From: Heterohyrax brucei
Taxonomy: Eukaryota; Chordata; Mammalia; Hyracoidea; Procaviidae
Direction: 5' to 3'
DNA: 64,000 nucleotides
NCBI GenBank assembly: GCA_028571685.1
Contig: CM053162.1
Span: 47,154,851-47,218,850, forward strand
The position numbers and the translations under genes were made by a program. Positions 11,524 through 22,261 of this stretch are shown here, piece by piece. Position 1 is the stretch's first letter. The number at the start of each line of letters is the position of its first letter. The notes beneath the pieces were generated by a model. The model saw only the letters and a program-made list of their open reading frames with translations, made no database searches and was not told the DNA's origin.

Positions 11524-11632
11524 GACATTTCTTTGGTGATGGCAAGTCATTTGGAGGTCACCTTTGTTCTCATTTACTGTTGACGTGGTCATTGACGTCT
11601 CTTTTGGTGATGACAGGTCATTTGGTGGTCAG
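11524..11632 (+). repeat. Two-unit imperfect tandem repeat, about 70-bp period
   Basis: TTTGGTGATGGCAAGTCATTTGGAGGTCA (about 11532-11560) recurs as TTTGGTGATGACAGGTCATTTGGTGGTCA (about 11603-11631). It sits just upstream of repeat copy B. Confidence 0.6.
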
Positions 11633-11679
11633 AAGCTTCCGTTTTGATGTTGGATACATCATTTATGTATGTTTATGTA

Positions 11680-12340
11680 TTTCTATGCCATTGGAGATGG
11701 CTTACATCAATTATGTATGTTTACCTGAACAAATATAAAGAAATGATCTCATTTCCAAAAATGCTAATACAAGCCATCGGGGGTGAACATGGTAAATCTT
11801 ACAATCAAGGAATAAAAAGGAAGGAAAAGGGAGAGGGAGGAAGGAAAGAAGAAGTATATGAGTTGAGAATATCTGGTCATCTTAATGCACACTTTCATGG
11901 AAACTTCACCAATGGGGGAAAAAACAAAAGAAAATATGACTTCCAATGTCGTATTTCAATGTCACTATGCCACCTCCAAAGGCATAGAAACCTAAGCATA
12001 CACAAGTATACTGATTCATATTAGAAACCAATTGTGTAATTTTGGTAACATGGCTTGCTCACTTACCAAAAAGCACAGAGAACTGAAGTTTCTTTTGGAA
12101 TCTCTGGTGGAGATTTCATCTTGGAACATAAAGTTGACAGACAGAAACAGAACTGCTCCAACCTGTTTGAGGATTCTGATGAGTAAAGGCTGTTTACTCC
12201 TTGCTTGGACGTTGTAAGTTGGTGTTGTAAACTGATGTAAGTTGGATGTTGTCAGTTTGTTTTCCCCTCCCATGGTAAATCATGTAAAGTGAGAAACTCA
12301 AACTTCTTTATTTACGTTAAAAAAGAAAAAAAAAAAACCT
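11680..12340 (+). repeat. Unassigned repeat, copy B (segment M direct, segment L inverted)
   Basis: Segment M (about 11700-11950) matches 9930-10185 directly. From 11966 to 12209 the sequence matches 9638-9880 in reverse complement. The phrase TTTCTATGCCATTGGA before M and its near-complement CCAAAGGCATAGAAA after M form inverted flanks. A poly(A)-like run at about 12322-12339 closes the block before an L1 begins. The order is what an L1-mediated twin-priming inversion of a transcript read from the minus strand of copy A would give (inference). Confidence 0.7.
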
Positions 12341-12825
12341 ATTGCTGGGATAATTAGAGGTCCACATGCAAAAATCAAATCTAGGCACAATGTTCACATA
12401 TTTTACAAAAATTAACCTGAAATGGGTCATAAATCTAAATGCAAAATGCATTTAGATAACAACATGAGAAAAAACTGTAAGTGACTTTGGGTTTTAGAGA
12501 CAACACCCAAAGCATGATCCATGAGAGACAAAATTGATCTGTTGGACTTCATTAAAAACTTCTGTTCTGTGAAAAGCACAGTTAAGAGGAAGAAAATTAA
12601 GCTACAGACTGGGAGAAAGTATTTGCAAAACATGTATCTGATAAAGGACTTGTATCCAAAACATACAAAGAACACTTAAAAGTCAACCATAAGAAAACAA
12701 CCCAATTACAACATGGGCAAAGATCTGAACAGATACCTCACCAAAGAAGATAGTGTGAAAATACTTTCAGCTTCATATGTCATGAGGGAATTAAAATCAG
12801 AATGAGACACCAGTATACACACTCA

Positions 12826-13330
12826 TGGTTGTAACTGTTGTTAGCTGTCCTGGAGTCGGCCCCTGATCCCTGGTGACCCCACTCACGATTGAAGAAAATG
12901 CTGCCACCCCCGTCATCAGTTGCAGATTGGACTGTTGTGATCAGTAGAGTTTTCATCGGTTGACTTTTCAGAAGTAGATTGCCAGGTGTTTCTTCCTAGT
13001 GTGTCTTAGTCTGGAAGCTCTGCCGGAATCTGGTCAGCATCATACCAAAAATACAAAACCAAACCCATTGCCATCAACTCACTTCCAACTCATAGCAACC
13101 TACAGGACAGAAGAGAACTGGCCATAGGGTTTCTGAGGAGTGGCTGATGCATCGGAATGGCCAAGCTTTGGGTTAGCAGCTGAGCTCCTAACCGCTGTAC
13201 CACCAGGCTGCATTCAGCATCAGAGTGGCATGTAATTCACCACTGACAGACATGTGGTGGCGATGGAAAGCAAACTCAGGTCCCCTAAATGGAAGGCAAG
13301 GATTCTACCACTGAAACACCAATACTCTGT
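12826..13330 (-). repeat. Composite tRNA-derived SINE, antisense
   Basis: Reading the minus strand, the head resembles tRNA-Gly (plus strand 13272-13325: GGTCCCCTAAATGGAAGG, GATTCTACCACTGAAACACC). It is followed by an AfroSINE-like body (plus strand 12838-13020: GTTAGCTGTCCTGGAGTCGG, TTTCAGAAGTAGATTGCCAGG). The element is interrupted at 13045-13213 by a younger AfroSINE. Confidence 0.7.
13045..13213 (-). repeat. AfroSINE, antisense, nested in the composite SINE
   Basis: AAAACCAAACCCATTGCCATCAAC to GCTGTACCACCAGGCTG. A CAGCATCA duplication lies on each side (about 13036-13043 and 13215-13222), which supports insertion into the older SINE. Confidence 0.85.
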
Positions 13331-13339
13331 ATATGCCCA

Positions 13340-13668
13340 TTGTTTTTGTTATTAGGTATCTTTGAGTAGGTTCTGACTTAGAGACCTATGTGCACTAGGA
13401 AAGAAAGAGGGAGAGAGGGAGGGAGGGAGGGGTGGAAGAGAGAAAGGAGAGAAGAAGAGAAGGAAGGAACCGTGTTCAGTCTTCCGCCATCCTCATGATG
13501 GTTGTTACGCCTGAGCCCACTGTTGCAGCCCCTGTCAGTCCATCTCATTGATGGTCTTCCACTTTTTCACTGATCTCTGCTTTACCAAGCATGGTGTCTT
13601 TTTCCAGGGATTGGTCCTTCCTGATAACATGTCCAAAGTATGTGAGGACCTGACCATCTATTTTTGAA
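13340..13668 (-). repeat. RTE 3' end, antisense, with a purine-rich tract
   Basis: The right part (GTCAGTCCATCTCATTGATGG, TTTACCAAGCATGGTGTC, GGATTGGTCCTTCCTGATAACATG) matches the RTE 3' end at 25.9-26.3 kb. A GGGA/GGAA purine run of about 70 bp at 13402-13470 lies within it. Confidence 0.75.
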
Positions 13669-13855
13669 AAGATTAAACCAGTGAAAATCTTACAAACAGC
13701 AGTGGAACATTGTACACCAATTAGAACAGCCAAATCCAAAATACAGATGATAGCAACTACTGATAAATATGTGACACAAAAGTTAACACTCATTCATTGC
13801 CATGGGAAGTGCAAAATGGTATGGCCACATTGGAAGATGCTTTGCCAGCTTCTCA

Positions 13856-14368
13856 TGTTACCACAAACCTAAACAGGGTTCATGGTGCCTGCCACAAACA
13901 CCAGTCTTTGAGATAGGGGTGAAATGAAAAGCAAGACCTTTTATTATGTACGGGTACACAAGTAGACAGAGGGAATAGATGCTTCCAGAATCTGCCTCCT
14001 GGAAATGGAAACTAGCTGGAGGTTTTATACAAAGAGAGGACAACATTTTATGGTCCTAGGAATTTGTAGAATGCTAATCTTCTGTAGGCGGTCACACTGG
14101 TCACAGATGTGTTGATACCTTAACTTGTGGTTTGGATCCGGAGGGGGTCTTGCTATCATATAGGTTCCCAGCCATATGGCACATTCCTTTATTTTTCTTG
14201 TATGGTTTTTAGATTATTATCACTTGTTTTTCTATAGTCCTGAAGAGAGAGTAGGGTAGTCCTTATCTTGAGAGAAACTAAGGGAAATGATGAACTCATA
14301 TTTGGAGACAGAGTTAAAAAGCAGGTTATAGTCAGGGTGTGGCCATTGATTTCACTCTGCCTGTTCCA
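13856..14368 (-). repeat. LTR-like insertion, antisense, in the L1 3' UTR
   Basis: A block of about 513 bp starts TG and ends CA. The L1 text CAGCTTCT...TTACAAAACTAAACATAG resumes across it. A minus-strand AATAAA (TTTATT at 13940-13945) sits about 85 bp from the left edge, which would be the 3' end of a minus-strand LTR. No exact target duplication was found. Endogenous retroviral class not assigned. Confidence 0.55.
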
Positions 14369-14562
14369 CTTACAAAACTAAACATAGTCTTACCACGTAC
14401 TCCAGCACTCATGTTCCTAAGTCTTTGCCCAAATGAGATGAAAACTTATGTTCGCACAAAAACCTACACATGATGTTTATAGCAGCTTTAATCATACTTG
14501 CCCCAAATCAGGAGCAATCAACTGAGGAATGCACGAACAGTGGCAAATCCATTCAATGGAGC

Positions 14563-15172
14563 TGAGACCCCCAGCCTGCCACAGTCATGACAAGGCCAAG
14601 GGCTGTGCCTGTCCCTCCTTAGGTATAGGAGCCAACTCCCTGTCTCTAAACTATTTCCTGATTTAGGTGTACTTCCTGCTTCTGGCCAAGTTGAAGAAAA
14701 CAAGAGACTGGGGTCACAGGACCAGCTGACATGGACAAGAACTAGACCCGGCCCACCTGATAGATGCTGAACAATCAGCCCAGTCCTCTGGGTGATCCTG
14801 GAATTTTCTTCTCCCGAACTGAACTAAAACTTAGAAGCCCAAGATTGAGGGAAGGCTTTCAGAAGCTAGGAGTCCAAAGCTAAGATCAAGTTTGAGGGCT
14901 CCTCCTCAACATTTGGACTTAGCAAGTGTACACAATGGGGCTAGCCCGAATGTCTTTTTTCTGAGCCAGGTCAGTAAACAATCTTGTTCCTTTCCACAGG
15001 ACCCTGCCCCTGTTAAGTACTGTCTCAGACATTGCGCCGAGAGCCAAGCTGGCAACTCAAGTTCCAGTGTGCTCCCTTGCTTGGGCAACCAAAAAATCTT
15101 TTTTCTTTCTTTTTTCACCTATCTTTGTGTCTCTGTGGCAGCGGCTGGCAGACCTGGAACAATCCATTTATA
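14563..15172. repeat. Second LTR-like insertion in the L1 3' UTR
   Basis: About 610 bp of GC-richer sequence interrupts the L1 between ATCCATTCAATGGA and GAGCATTATTCTAC. GAGC on both sides is a possible 4-bp duplication. It has the composition of a solo LTR, but the terminal CA is not evident. Class unknown. Confidence 0.4.
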
Positions 15173-15700
15173 GAGCATTATTCTACAAGGAAAGAAATGA
15201 GGTATCAAGTTATGGAGGAAACTCAAATACATATCTGTAAGTGACTAGACCCACTCTGAAAACAGTGCATACCGTATGATTCCAACTACATGTTATTCTA
15301 CAAAAGGAAAAAAAAATCCAGGGTAGTAGAGAGATCAGGGGTTGCCAGGGCCTCAGAGTATCTGGATGGAGGATGGAGCACAGGGCAATTTTATGCCAAT
15401 GTCAGTGTTCTGCATGATACTGTGATGGCAGGCACATGATGTTACACATTTGTCAAAATGCATAAAACTGTACAACACAGAATGAACTGTGAACTTTAGT
15501 TAATAATAATGTTTCAGTATTGGTTCCTCATTCGTAACTAAGGGCCTACACTAATGGAAGATGTTATTAATATGGGAAACGTGAAAGGGCAGGGGGGATA
15601 TGGGAACTCTGGGTACTGTCTGCTCTTATCCGTAAACCTAAAGCTGTTATAAAAATGTAAAGTGTATTAAGTGCCAGAAAACAAGCAAGTGAACAAACAA

Positions 15701-15958
15701 GCCAAAAAAGCCTACCCTGGAATATTATAGTTTTTCATCCCTGCTTTTGAATCCTTAACCCTCCCAAAGGGTATCAGCTTACCCTTGTTATGTGCATTTG
15801 CATACCTAAGTCAGGACATTATAGAAAAGATATCACTTTGTGTCTGTATTTTAAGTTCAGTGGTGATTTTTCTTTTTTTTGTTCTGTGTTATTTTGGAGA
15901 TTGAATTAATAGACTTTGCATTTTTTCTTTCATTAGTACATTGTAGCAACAGTATCTT
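15701..15958. other. Unassigned spacer between L1 and RTE
   Basis: AT-rich. No recognised feature. Confidence 0.35.
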
Positions 15959-17463
15959 TCACAAAGAGCATATCAAGACTTATCCTGAAGTACAACACTG
16001 TCAGTGATACGGTGATATTCATATGCCTACAGAAAGGACCAATTAATATGACCATTATTCAAATTTACACACCAACCACTAATGCCCGAGATGAAGAAAC
16101 TGAAGACTCTTACCAGCTTCTGTAGTCTGAAATAGATGGAACATGCTGTCAGGTGCATTGATAATTACTGGTGATTGCAATGCAAAAACTGGATGCAAAG
16201 AAGGAACAATAGTTAAAAAATACAGCCTTGGTGATCGAAACGTTGCCGAATATTGCATAATAGAATTTAGCAAGACCAATGACTTCTTCGTTGCAAAGAC
16301 CTTTTCTTGCCAACATAAATGGCAAGTATACACATGGACCTGGCCAGATAGAATACACAGGAAACAAACAGACCACGTTTGTGGAAAGAGGTGACAGAAG
16401 TGTTCACTATCATCAGTTAAAACTGGTGCTGATTGTGGCACAGACCATCAATTACTCACATGCAAGTTCAAAATGAAACTGAGGAAAATGAGAACAAGTC
16501 CACGAGAGCCAAAGTATGACCCTGAGTATATCCCACATGAGTTTAGAGACCATCTCAGGAATAGATTTGATGCACCGAACACTAATGACTAAAGACCAGA
16601 CAAGCTGTGCAATGGCAGCATACGTGAAGAAACTAAGAGGTCATTAAAAAAACAGAAAAGAAAGAAAAGACCAAATTGGATGTCAGAAGAGATTCTGAAT
16701 CTTGCTCTTAGCTCTAAAGCAAAATGAAGAAATGATGAGAACTGAATAAAAGGTTTCAACGGGCACCTCGAGAAAAAAAGTTATCACAAAAATAACATGT
16801 GCAAGGAGCTGGAGTTGGAAAACCAGAGGGATGAACATGCTTTGTATTTCTCAAGCTGAAAGAACTGAAGACAAATTCAAGCCTCGAGTTGCAATAGTGA
16901 AGGATTCTACAGGGAAAATACTAAACGACTCAGGAAGCGTCAAAAGAATATAGAAGGAATACACAGACATTATACCAGAAAGAACTGGTCAATGTTGAAC
17001 CAGTTCAGGAGATAACATATCGTTGGGAACTGATGGTACTGAAGGAAGAAGTTCAAGCTTCACTGAAGGCACTGGCGAGAAACAAGCTCCCTGACTTGAT
17101 GGAATATCAATTGAGATGTTTCAACAAGTGTACGCAGCGCTGCAAGCTTGTTCATCTGTGCCAAGAAATTTGGAGAACAGCTACCTGGCGAACCAACTGG
17201 AAGAGATACACATTTCTGCATACTCCCAAGAAAGATAATCCAACAGAATGCAATAATTATTGAACAATATCATTAATATCACACTCCAGTAAAATTTTGC
17301 CAGAGATCATTCAAAAGTGGCTGTAGCGGTATGTTGACAGGGAACTGCCAGACATTCAAGCCAGATTCAGAAGAGAACATGGGGCTAGAGAGATCATTGC
17401 TGATGTCAGATGGATCTTGGCTGAAAGCATAGAATACCAAAAGAAGTTTACCTATGTTTTATT

Positions 17464-17628
17464 GGAAACCCTGGTGACGTAGTGGCTAAGTGTTATGACT
17501 GCTGACCAAGAGGTTGGCAGTTTGAATCCACCAGATGCCCCTTGGAAACTCTTTGGGGCAGTTCTACTCAGTCCTAAGGGTTGCTCTGAGTCAGATGCAA
17601 CTCAACAGTAGTAGATTTTTGGTTTTTA
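17464..17628 (+). repeat. AfroSINE with exact target duplication
   Basis: GGAAACCCTGGTGACGTAGTGG to AGATTTTTGGTTTT. An exact 11-bp duplication TATGTTTTATT flanks it at 17453-17463 and 17629-17639. Confidence 0.95.
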
Positions 17629-17844
17629 TATGTTTTATTAACTATGCAAAGGGATTAGACTGTGGATCATAACAAATTATGGATAACATTGCAGAGAATG
17701 GGAACTCCAGAAAACTCAATTGTGCTCATGAGGAATCTGTATATGGATCAGTTGTCTGAATAAAACAAGGCAACACTGCATGGTTTAAAATCAGGAAAGG
17801 TGTACATTAAAGTTGTATCCTTTCACCGCATCTGTTCAATCTGA

Positions 17845-18009
17845 ACAGAAATCCTGACAGCTGTGGTGGTTGATAACTAAGTCTGACAACTGAAAGGTGA
17901 GCAGTTAGAATCTGCCAGGCACCCCTTAGAAACTCTACGGAGCAATTAAGCTCTGTCCTATGGGGTTACTGTAAGTCAAAATTGACTCAGTGGCTGTGGG
18001 TTTGGTATA
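17845..18009 (+). repeat. AfroSINE with exact target duplication
   Basis: Older-looking copy: AATCCTGACAGCTGTGGTGG head, CAGTGGCTGTGGGTTTGG tail. It is flanked by an exact 10-bp duplication TTCAATCTGA at 17835-17844 and 18010-18019. Confidence 0.93.
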
Positions 18010-18052
18010 TTCAATCTGATGCTGAACAAATAATTTGAGAAGCTGAGTATTA

Positions 18053-19340
18053 TAAGTTTGACAATAACGTGCGCAAACTTGCCACCATGTGCTTATACTG
18101 GCAGCACTGTACAAAGAACTCAGTAAGGTTTCATTACCTTGGTATATCAGTGTCTCACAGCTGTGTTTGTGTCAACGTGTGGTATCTTGCTGAGTGGCAT
18201 TCATTGCTGTTGTTGTGTGTTTTTGTGCGCTGTTGCAAGAATGTAAGAGCTTGTATTGGAGCAGTGAACAAACATTAAAATTCTTGTTCAGTTTGGCAAG
18301 AGACGTGAAACCAGGGACATATTAGTCCACATTTATGAGGATAATGTCAAGAAGAAAACATTGGCATGTTCAAATGGATTACACATTTTTCTGAGGGGAG
18401 AAAAGCATCATTGATGAAGAGAGGTCAGGGTGGCCAGTAACAGGCAGAACTGGTGAAAATTTGAACTGTGCATCAAAATTTTTGGCTGACGGTGAGATGC
18501 ACATTAGACTGAGTAAACATCTATAGAGAAACAGTCAGGAAAATCTTAACTGGAAATCTTGGCATAAGCAAGATGTGTGAAAAATCGTCCCGAAGGAGGT
18601 CACTGATGAACAAAAGCAAAGGAGAGTTAAAGTTTGCCAACACTTTTTGGAGAGACAGCACAATGTTTTGGGCCATCTTATTTATCTGCTGATGAAACAT
18701 GGGTCTACCAGTAGGACCTTGAAGCAATGTGTCAAAGCACATCATGGAAGTCAGCCAATTCTCTACAACCAAAAAATTCCATCAGAACAAATCAAGAGTC
18801 ACAACAATGTTGCTAAACTTTTTTGATATCAGAGGAGTTATTCATTACGAATTTGTACCAACTGGACAAGCAGTTAACCAAGTTTACTATTTGGAAGCGA
18901 GGAAAAGGCTGTGTGAAAAGTTATATGAAAACGACTTGAACTTTTCACCAACAACTCATGGCTCTTGAATCACAACAATGCACTAGCTCACATGGCACTG
19001 TCTTGAAGGGAGTTTTTAGCCAGTAAACAAATCAGTGTATCGGAACACACTCTCTACTTCCCTGATCTGGGCCCCAATGACTTTTTTCTTGAGCCAAAGA
19101 TAAGGGAAATATTGAGAAGATATTTTGATGACATACAGGACATCAAGGGTAGTATGATGGCAGTTCTGATGGCCATTCCAGAAAAAGAGTTCCAAAATTG
19201 CTTTGAAGGGTGGACTAGGCACTGTCATTGGTGCATAGCTTCCCAAGGGGAGTGCTTCTAAGGTGCCATAGTGATATTCAGCAATAAGGTATGTGGCACT
19301 TTTTCTAGGATGTGTTTATGAACTTCATTATCGTATCTTG
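18053..19340 (+). mobile_element. Full-length mariner DNA transposon, transposase decayed
   Basis: 1288 bp, the standard mariner length, flanked by TA on both sides (18051-18052, 19341-19342). The ends are imperfect inverted repeats of about 26 bp (TAAGTTTGACAATAACG... against CAAGATACGATAATG...). A plus-strand transposase remnant spans about 18220-19260. It includes the first catalytic region ADETWVYQ (aspartate codon 18691-18693), FFDIRGVIHYEFVPTGQAVNQ at 18815-18880, the second region HNNALAH at 18971-18991 where the family has HDNAPAH (D to N), and FPDLGPNDFF near 19058-19090, followed by IPEKEFQNCFEGW near 19175-19215. Frameshifts and stops make it inactive. Confidence 0.92.
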
Positions 19341-19369
19341 TATGAAGAATGGAGCATTAGGATTGGAAA

Positions 19370-19533
19370 CAAACAAACAAAGAAAACCCACTGCCTTCAA
19401 GTTGATGCCAATTCATAGCAACCCTATAAAACAGAGTAGAACTGCCCCATGGAGTTTCCAAAGAGTGCATGGTGGATTCAAACTGCCTATCTTTTGGTTA
19501 GCAGACATGGCATTTAATGCCACCAGGGTTTCC
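19370..19533 (-). repeat. AfroSINE, antisense, with exact target duplication
   Basis: AAACAAACAAAG...GCCACCAGGGTTTCC, flanked by an exact 11-bp TAGGATTGGAA at 19359-19369 and 19534-19544 within the RTE. Confidence 0.95.
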
Positions 19534-20330
19534 TAGGATTGGAAGAAGTCTCATTAGCAACCTGCGTTATGCAGATGAGACACCTTGCTTGCAGAAAGTA
19601 AAAAGGATTTGAAAGGCCAATGGAGATCAAAGAGCCATAACCTTCAGTATGGATTATCCCTTAATACCAAGAAAACAAAAATCTGCACAACTGGACCAGG
19701 TAAGCAACATCATGACAAATGGAGAAAAGATTGAGGTTGTCAAGGATTTTGTTTTACTTGGTTCCATAATCAACATCCTTGGAAGCAGCTATTGAGAAAT
19801 CAGAAGACACGTTGCATTGGGAAAATCTGCCTCCAAGGACCTCTTTAAAGTGTTGAAAAGTGAAGATGTCATCTTGAAGACTGAAGTGTGCCTGACCCAA
19901 GCCATGGTATTTTCAGTCACATCATATGCATACAAAAGCTAGACAGTGAATAAGGAAGACAAAAGAAGAATTGATGTCTTTGTAATTGTGATGCTGGGGG
20001 AGAATATTGACTATACCATGCACTATCAAAAGAACAAATAGATATGTCCTGGAAGAAGTACAACCAGAGGGCTCTTTAGAATCAAGGACGGCAAGACTAC
20101 ATCTTACATACTTTGGACAGGAGGGATTAAGCTCCGGAGAAGGAAACCATGATTTATAAAGTTCAGAGCCAGTGAGAAAATGGAAGGTCCTTGACAAAAT
20201 GGACTGACACAGTGTCTGAAACAATGAGCTTAAGCATAAAAACAACTGTGGACATGCACAAGTCTGGGCACTGCTTCATTGTGCATAGGTTGGTATGAAT
20301 CGGCACTGACTCAACAGCGCCTAGCAACAA

Positions 20331-20887
20331 TGAGAAATCTCTAATAATCCTCACTAAAATGGTAACTATCATAGCGTAATATGTTTTATAGACACAGTAC
20401 GTTTTATCATGTATGTGTTATATGTTTACTCTTATATATGTCTGTGTGTGTTTTATTATACTATACACCCACGTAATACAACTTACAATAAAACTTATAC
20501 ACCAGGAGATTTACCATACACCTGTTGGGAGGTACATTGGGTCAGTAAACTTCAAGAGAAGAAAATTCAACCCTGAAATAGAAGACTTTAAGGATGGACA
20601 ATAAAAGTGGCCATGTTTAGGTAACAACACATACAAAAAAGTGGCAGAAGTTTGTTTAAGTGCTGCTGCTGAGATTATGCAAGGATAGTTACATATTTTT
20701 ATGTAGGAAACCTAAATCCATAAAACCCATTGCCATCAAAAGGGACCCCCCCAAATCCCAGGATTAAAATTTAAGTAGGATATATTATTATTTTACAATT
20801 TATATTGCTTAAAGTAATGGAGCTTTAACAAAAGAACAGCCAAAAAAGTTTTTTAAAAAATCCCCCATTGTTTATTTAGTACTTACG
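20331..20887. other. Unassigned intergenic sequence
   Basis: AT-rich. A short antisense SINE remnant (ATAAAACCCATTGCCATCAA) lies at about 20720-20740. Confidence 0.35.
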
Positions 20888-20998
20888 GAGCCCTGGTTCA
20901 CAGTTCCAGTCCACTGGCTGATCCTCAGAAACCCCATGGGGGCAGTTCTGCACTCTCCTATGGTTGCTGTAAGTTGGAATCAATTTGGTGGAAGTGTT
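20888..20998 (+). repeat. AfroSINE, decayed
   Basis: GGAGCCCTGG...CAGAAACCCCATGGGGGCAGTTCTGCACTC...TTGGAATCAATTTGGTGG. Confidence 0.7.
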
Positions 20999-22158
20999 AT
21001 TTTTTTTTTAATTCCACTCCCTCACAGGTTAATAAGGTCTATAACGATGAGCATCAGGTCCCTGTCCTATACTCTCTACTCTCAATTTCTGTTCCATCAA
21101 AACAACCACTTTCAGCTCTCCATAACTTCTTCTGGTATTTGCCTCCATATTTCTAACTAGGTTTATTCAGCTGTTTCTTGAGTTTGTTGGTTTAGACATC
21201 ATCTATTAAAAGTCTGCTTAGAAAAGATGACTGAACTGTTTTACAGCACCCCCCCCCCACTGCAACATACACATACTTCCTTCCTTTCGTTCTCCTAACA
21301 TCAACGTACCAGTATGTTTGATTAGATCATTGTTCAGGGCTTACATTTATACTGAGTCACATTTCATATATAATGACATTTCTTTTGTAATATAATTTAC
21401 CCTTTAATTTAATTAGTGCTTCATTACCCCTCCCCTTTGCTTAATTTCCTATGTTCCTAGCCCAAAAACCGTTAAGTATGACCCTATAGGACAGAGTAGA
21501 ACTACCCTTAGGGTTTACAGCTGTTCCTAGCAATAATTCATCATCAAACTCCCCACTGGAAGTTTGTATCTCTCAAAATCTGAAAATATGTCAGAAAGCC
21601 TTGGTCCTCTCTCTCTATCTCTAGAGAGCAAAAGCCAAAACCTGTGTAAGGTAGAAACCTGCCCCACAACAAAAACCAAAATATTCTCCACTAAAATGAA
21701 TGGTAGAAAAGTGGTAAGACTGCACCCTGTCGATGGTAGAATTTCAAAACTCAGAAAATCAAGGCAGTCTTGTTGCATTCTGGCTCTCACGGATTTCACT
21801 GTATTTCCCTCTGGAACCCCCTTGTCCTGCTTCAGACTGATGTGCAGATGACTCCTTGGGATTTTGTTTTCCCACCATCACTTACAATATCTTTTTATTT
21901 CTCCTATGTTAGATGCCTGGGTCTCCAGGTTCCCATAATTTCATATTTCTTGATTTATGCACTCTTTTTCCAAAGGCATATCCTTCTCGGAAGAGGATTA
22001 TGTATAGAAAATCATTCTGCAATTCTTGGAAATAATCCTTTTATTTGTCAAGTAATTTCTTTCTAGAAATTCTGTTAGTTTGATGTTGGACTCCTTGGTC
22101 TGATCCTCAGTATTTAAATTTGTTCTGTCTTTTTTCCATTATATCATCCTTTCTGTCT
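20999..22158. other. Unassigned intergenic sequence
   Basis: Contains a T run (21000-21010), a C run (21248-21257) and a short antisense SINE-like remnant at 21467-21515. No gene recognised; open frames of up to 98 codons show no known domain. Confidence 0.3.
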
Positions 22159-22247
22159 ACTTAGTTGGTCTATCAGGGGCTTGGCTATTAAGGGGTCCCC
22201 AGTTGTCTGCGTCTGAAGGTCTTCTTCTGGAGAGTTCCCTTCTATCT
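22159..22247 (+). repeat. Unassigned repeat, copy 1
   Basis: TAGTTGGTCTATCAGGGGCT...CTGGAGAGTTCCCTT matches the block at 26637-26720 with about 85-90% identity by eye. Confidence 0.65.
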
Positions 22248-22261
22248 ACTTTCTAGAAACT

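Larger units (their letters stand above)
12341..15700 (+). mobile_element. L1M 3' end, sense, broken by four later insertions
   Basis: L1 pieces in correct order lie at about 12341-12825, 13680-13855, 14369-14562 and 15173-15700. They end with the typical TGGGAACTCTGGGTACTGTCTGC and CCTAAAGCTGTTATAAAAATG. The gaps are a composite SINE holding a second SINE, an antisense RTE piece, an antisense LTR and another LTR-like block. Each piece resumes the L1 3' UTR close to where the previous one stopped. Confidence 0.75.
15960..20330 (+). mobile_element. RTE (BovB-like) LINE, degenerate, split by three SINEs and a mariner
   Basis: Endonuclease remnants include the ITGDCNAKTG-type motif at 16160-16190 and YTWTWPDRIHRKQTD near 16328-16372. 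RT remnants follow at 17.0-17.45 kb, and the 3' part at 19545-20330 repeats the text of the 3.1-5.25 kb copy. Pieces run 15960-17463, 17640-17844, 18020-18052, 19341-19369 and 19545-20330. With the four insertions removed the text is continuous. Many stops and frameshifts; not functional. Confidence 0.9.

Noticed and set aside
13402-13470. Purine-rich GGGA/GGAA tract as a possible regulatory or triplex site
   Set aside because: Simple low-complexity expansion inside a decayed RTE end. No further support.
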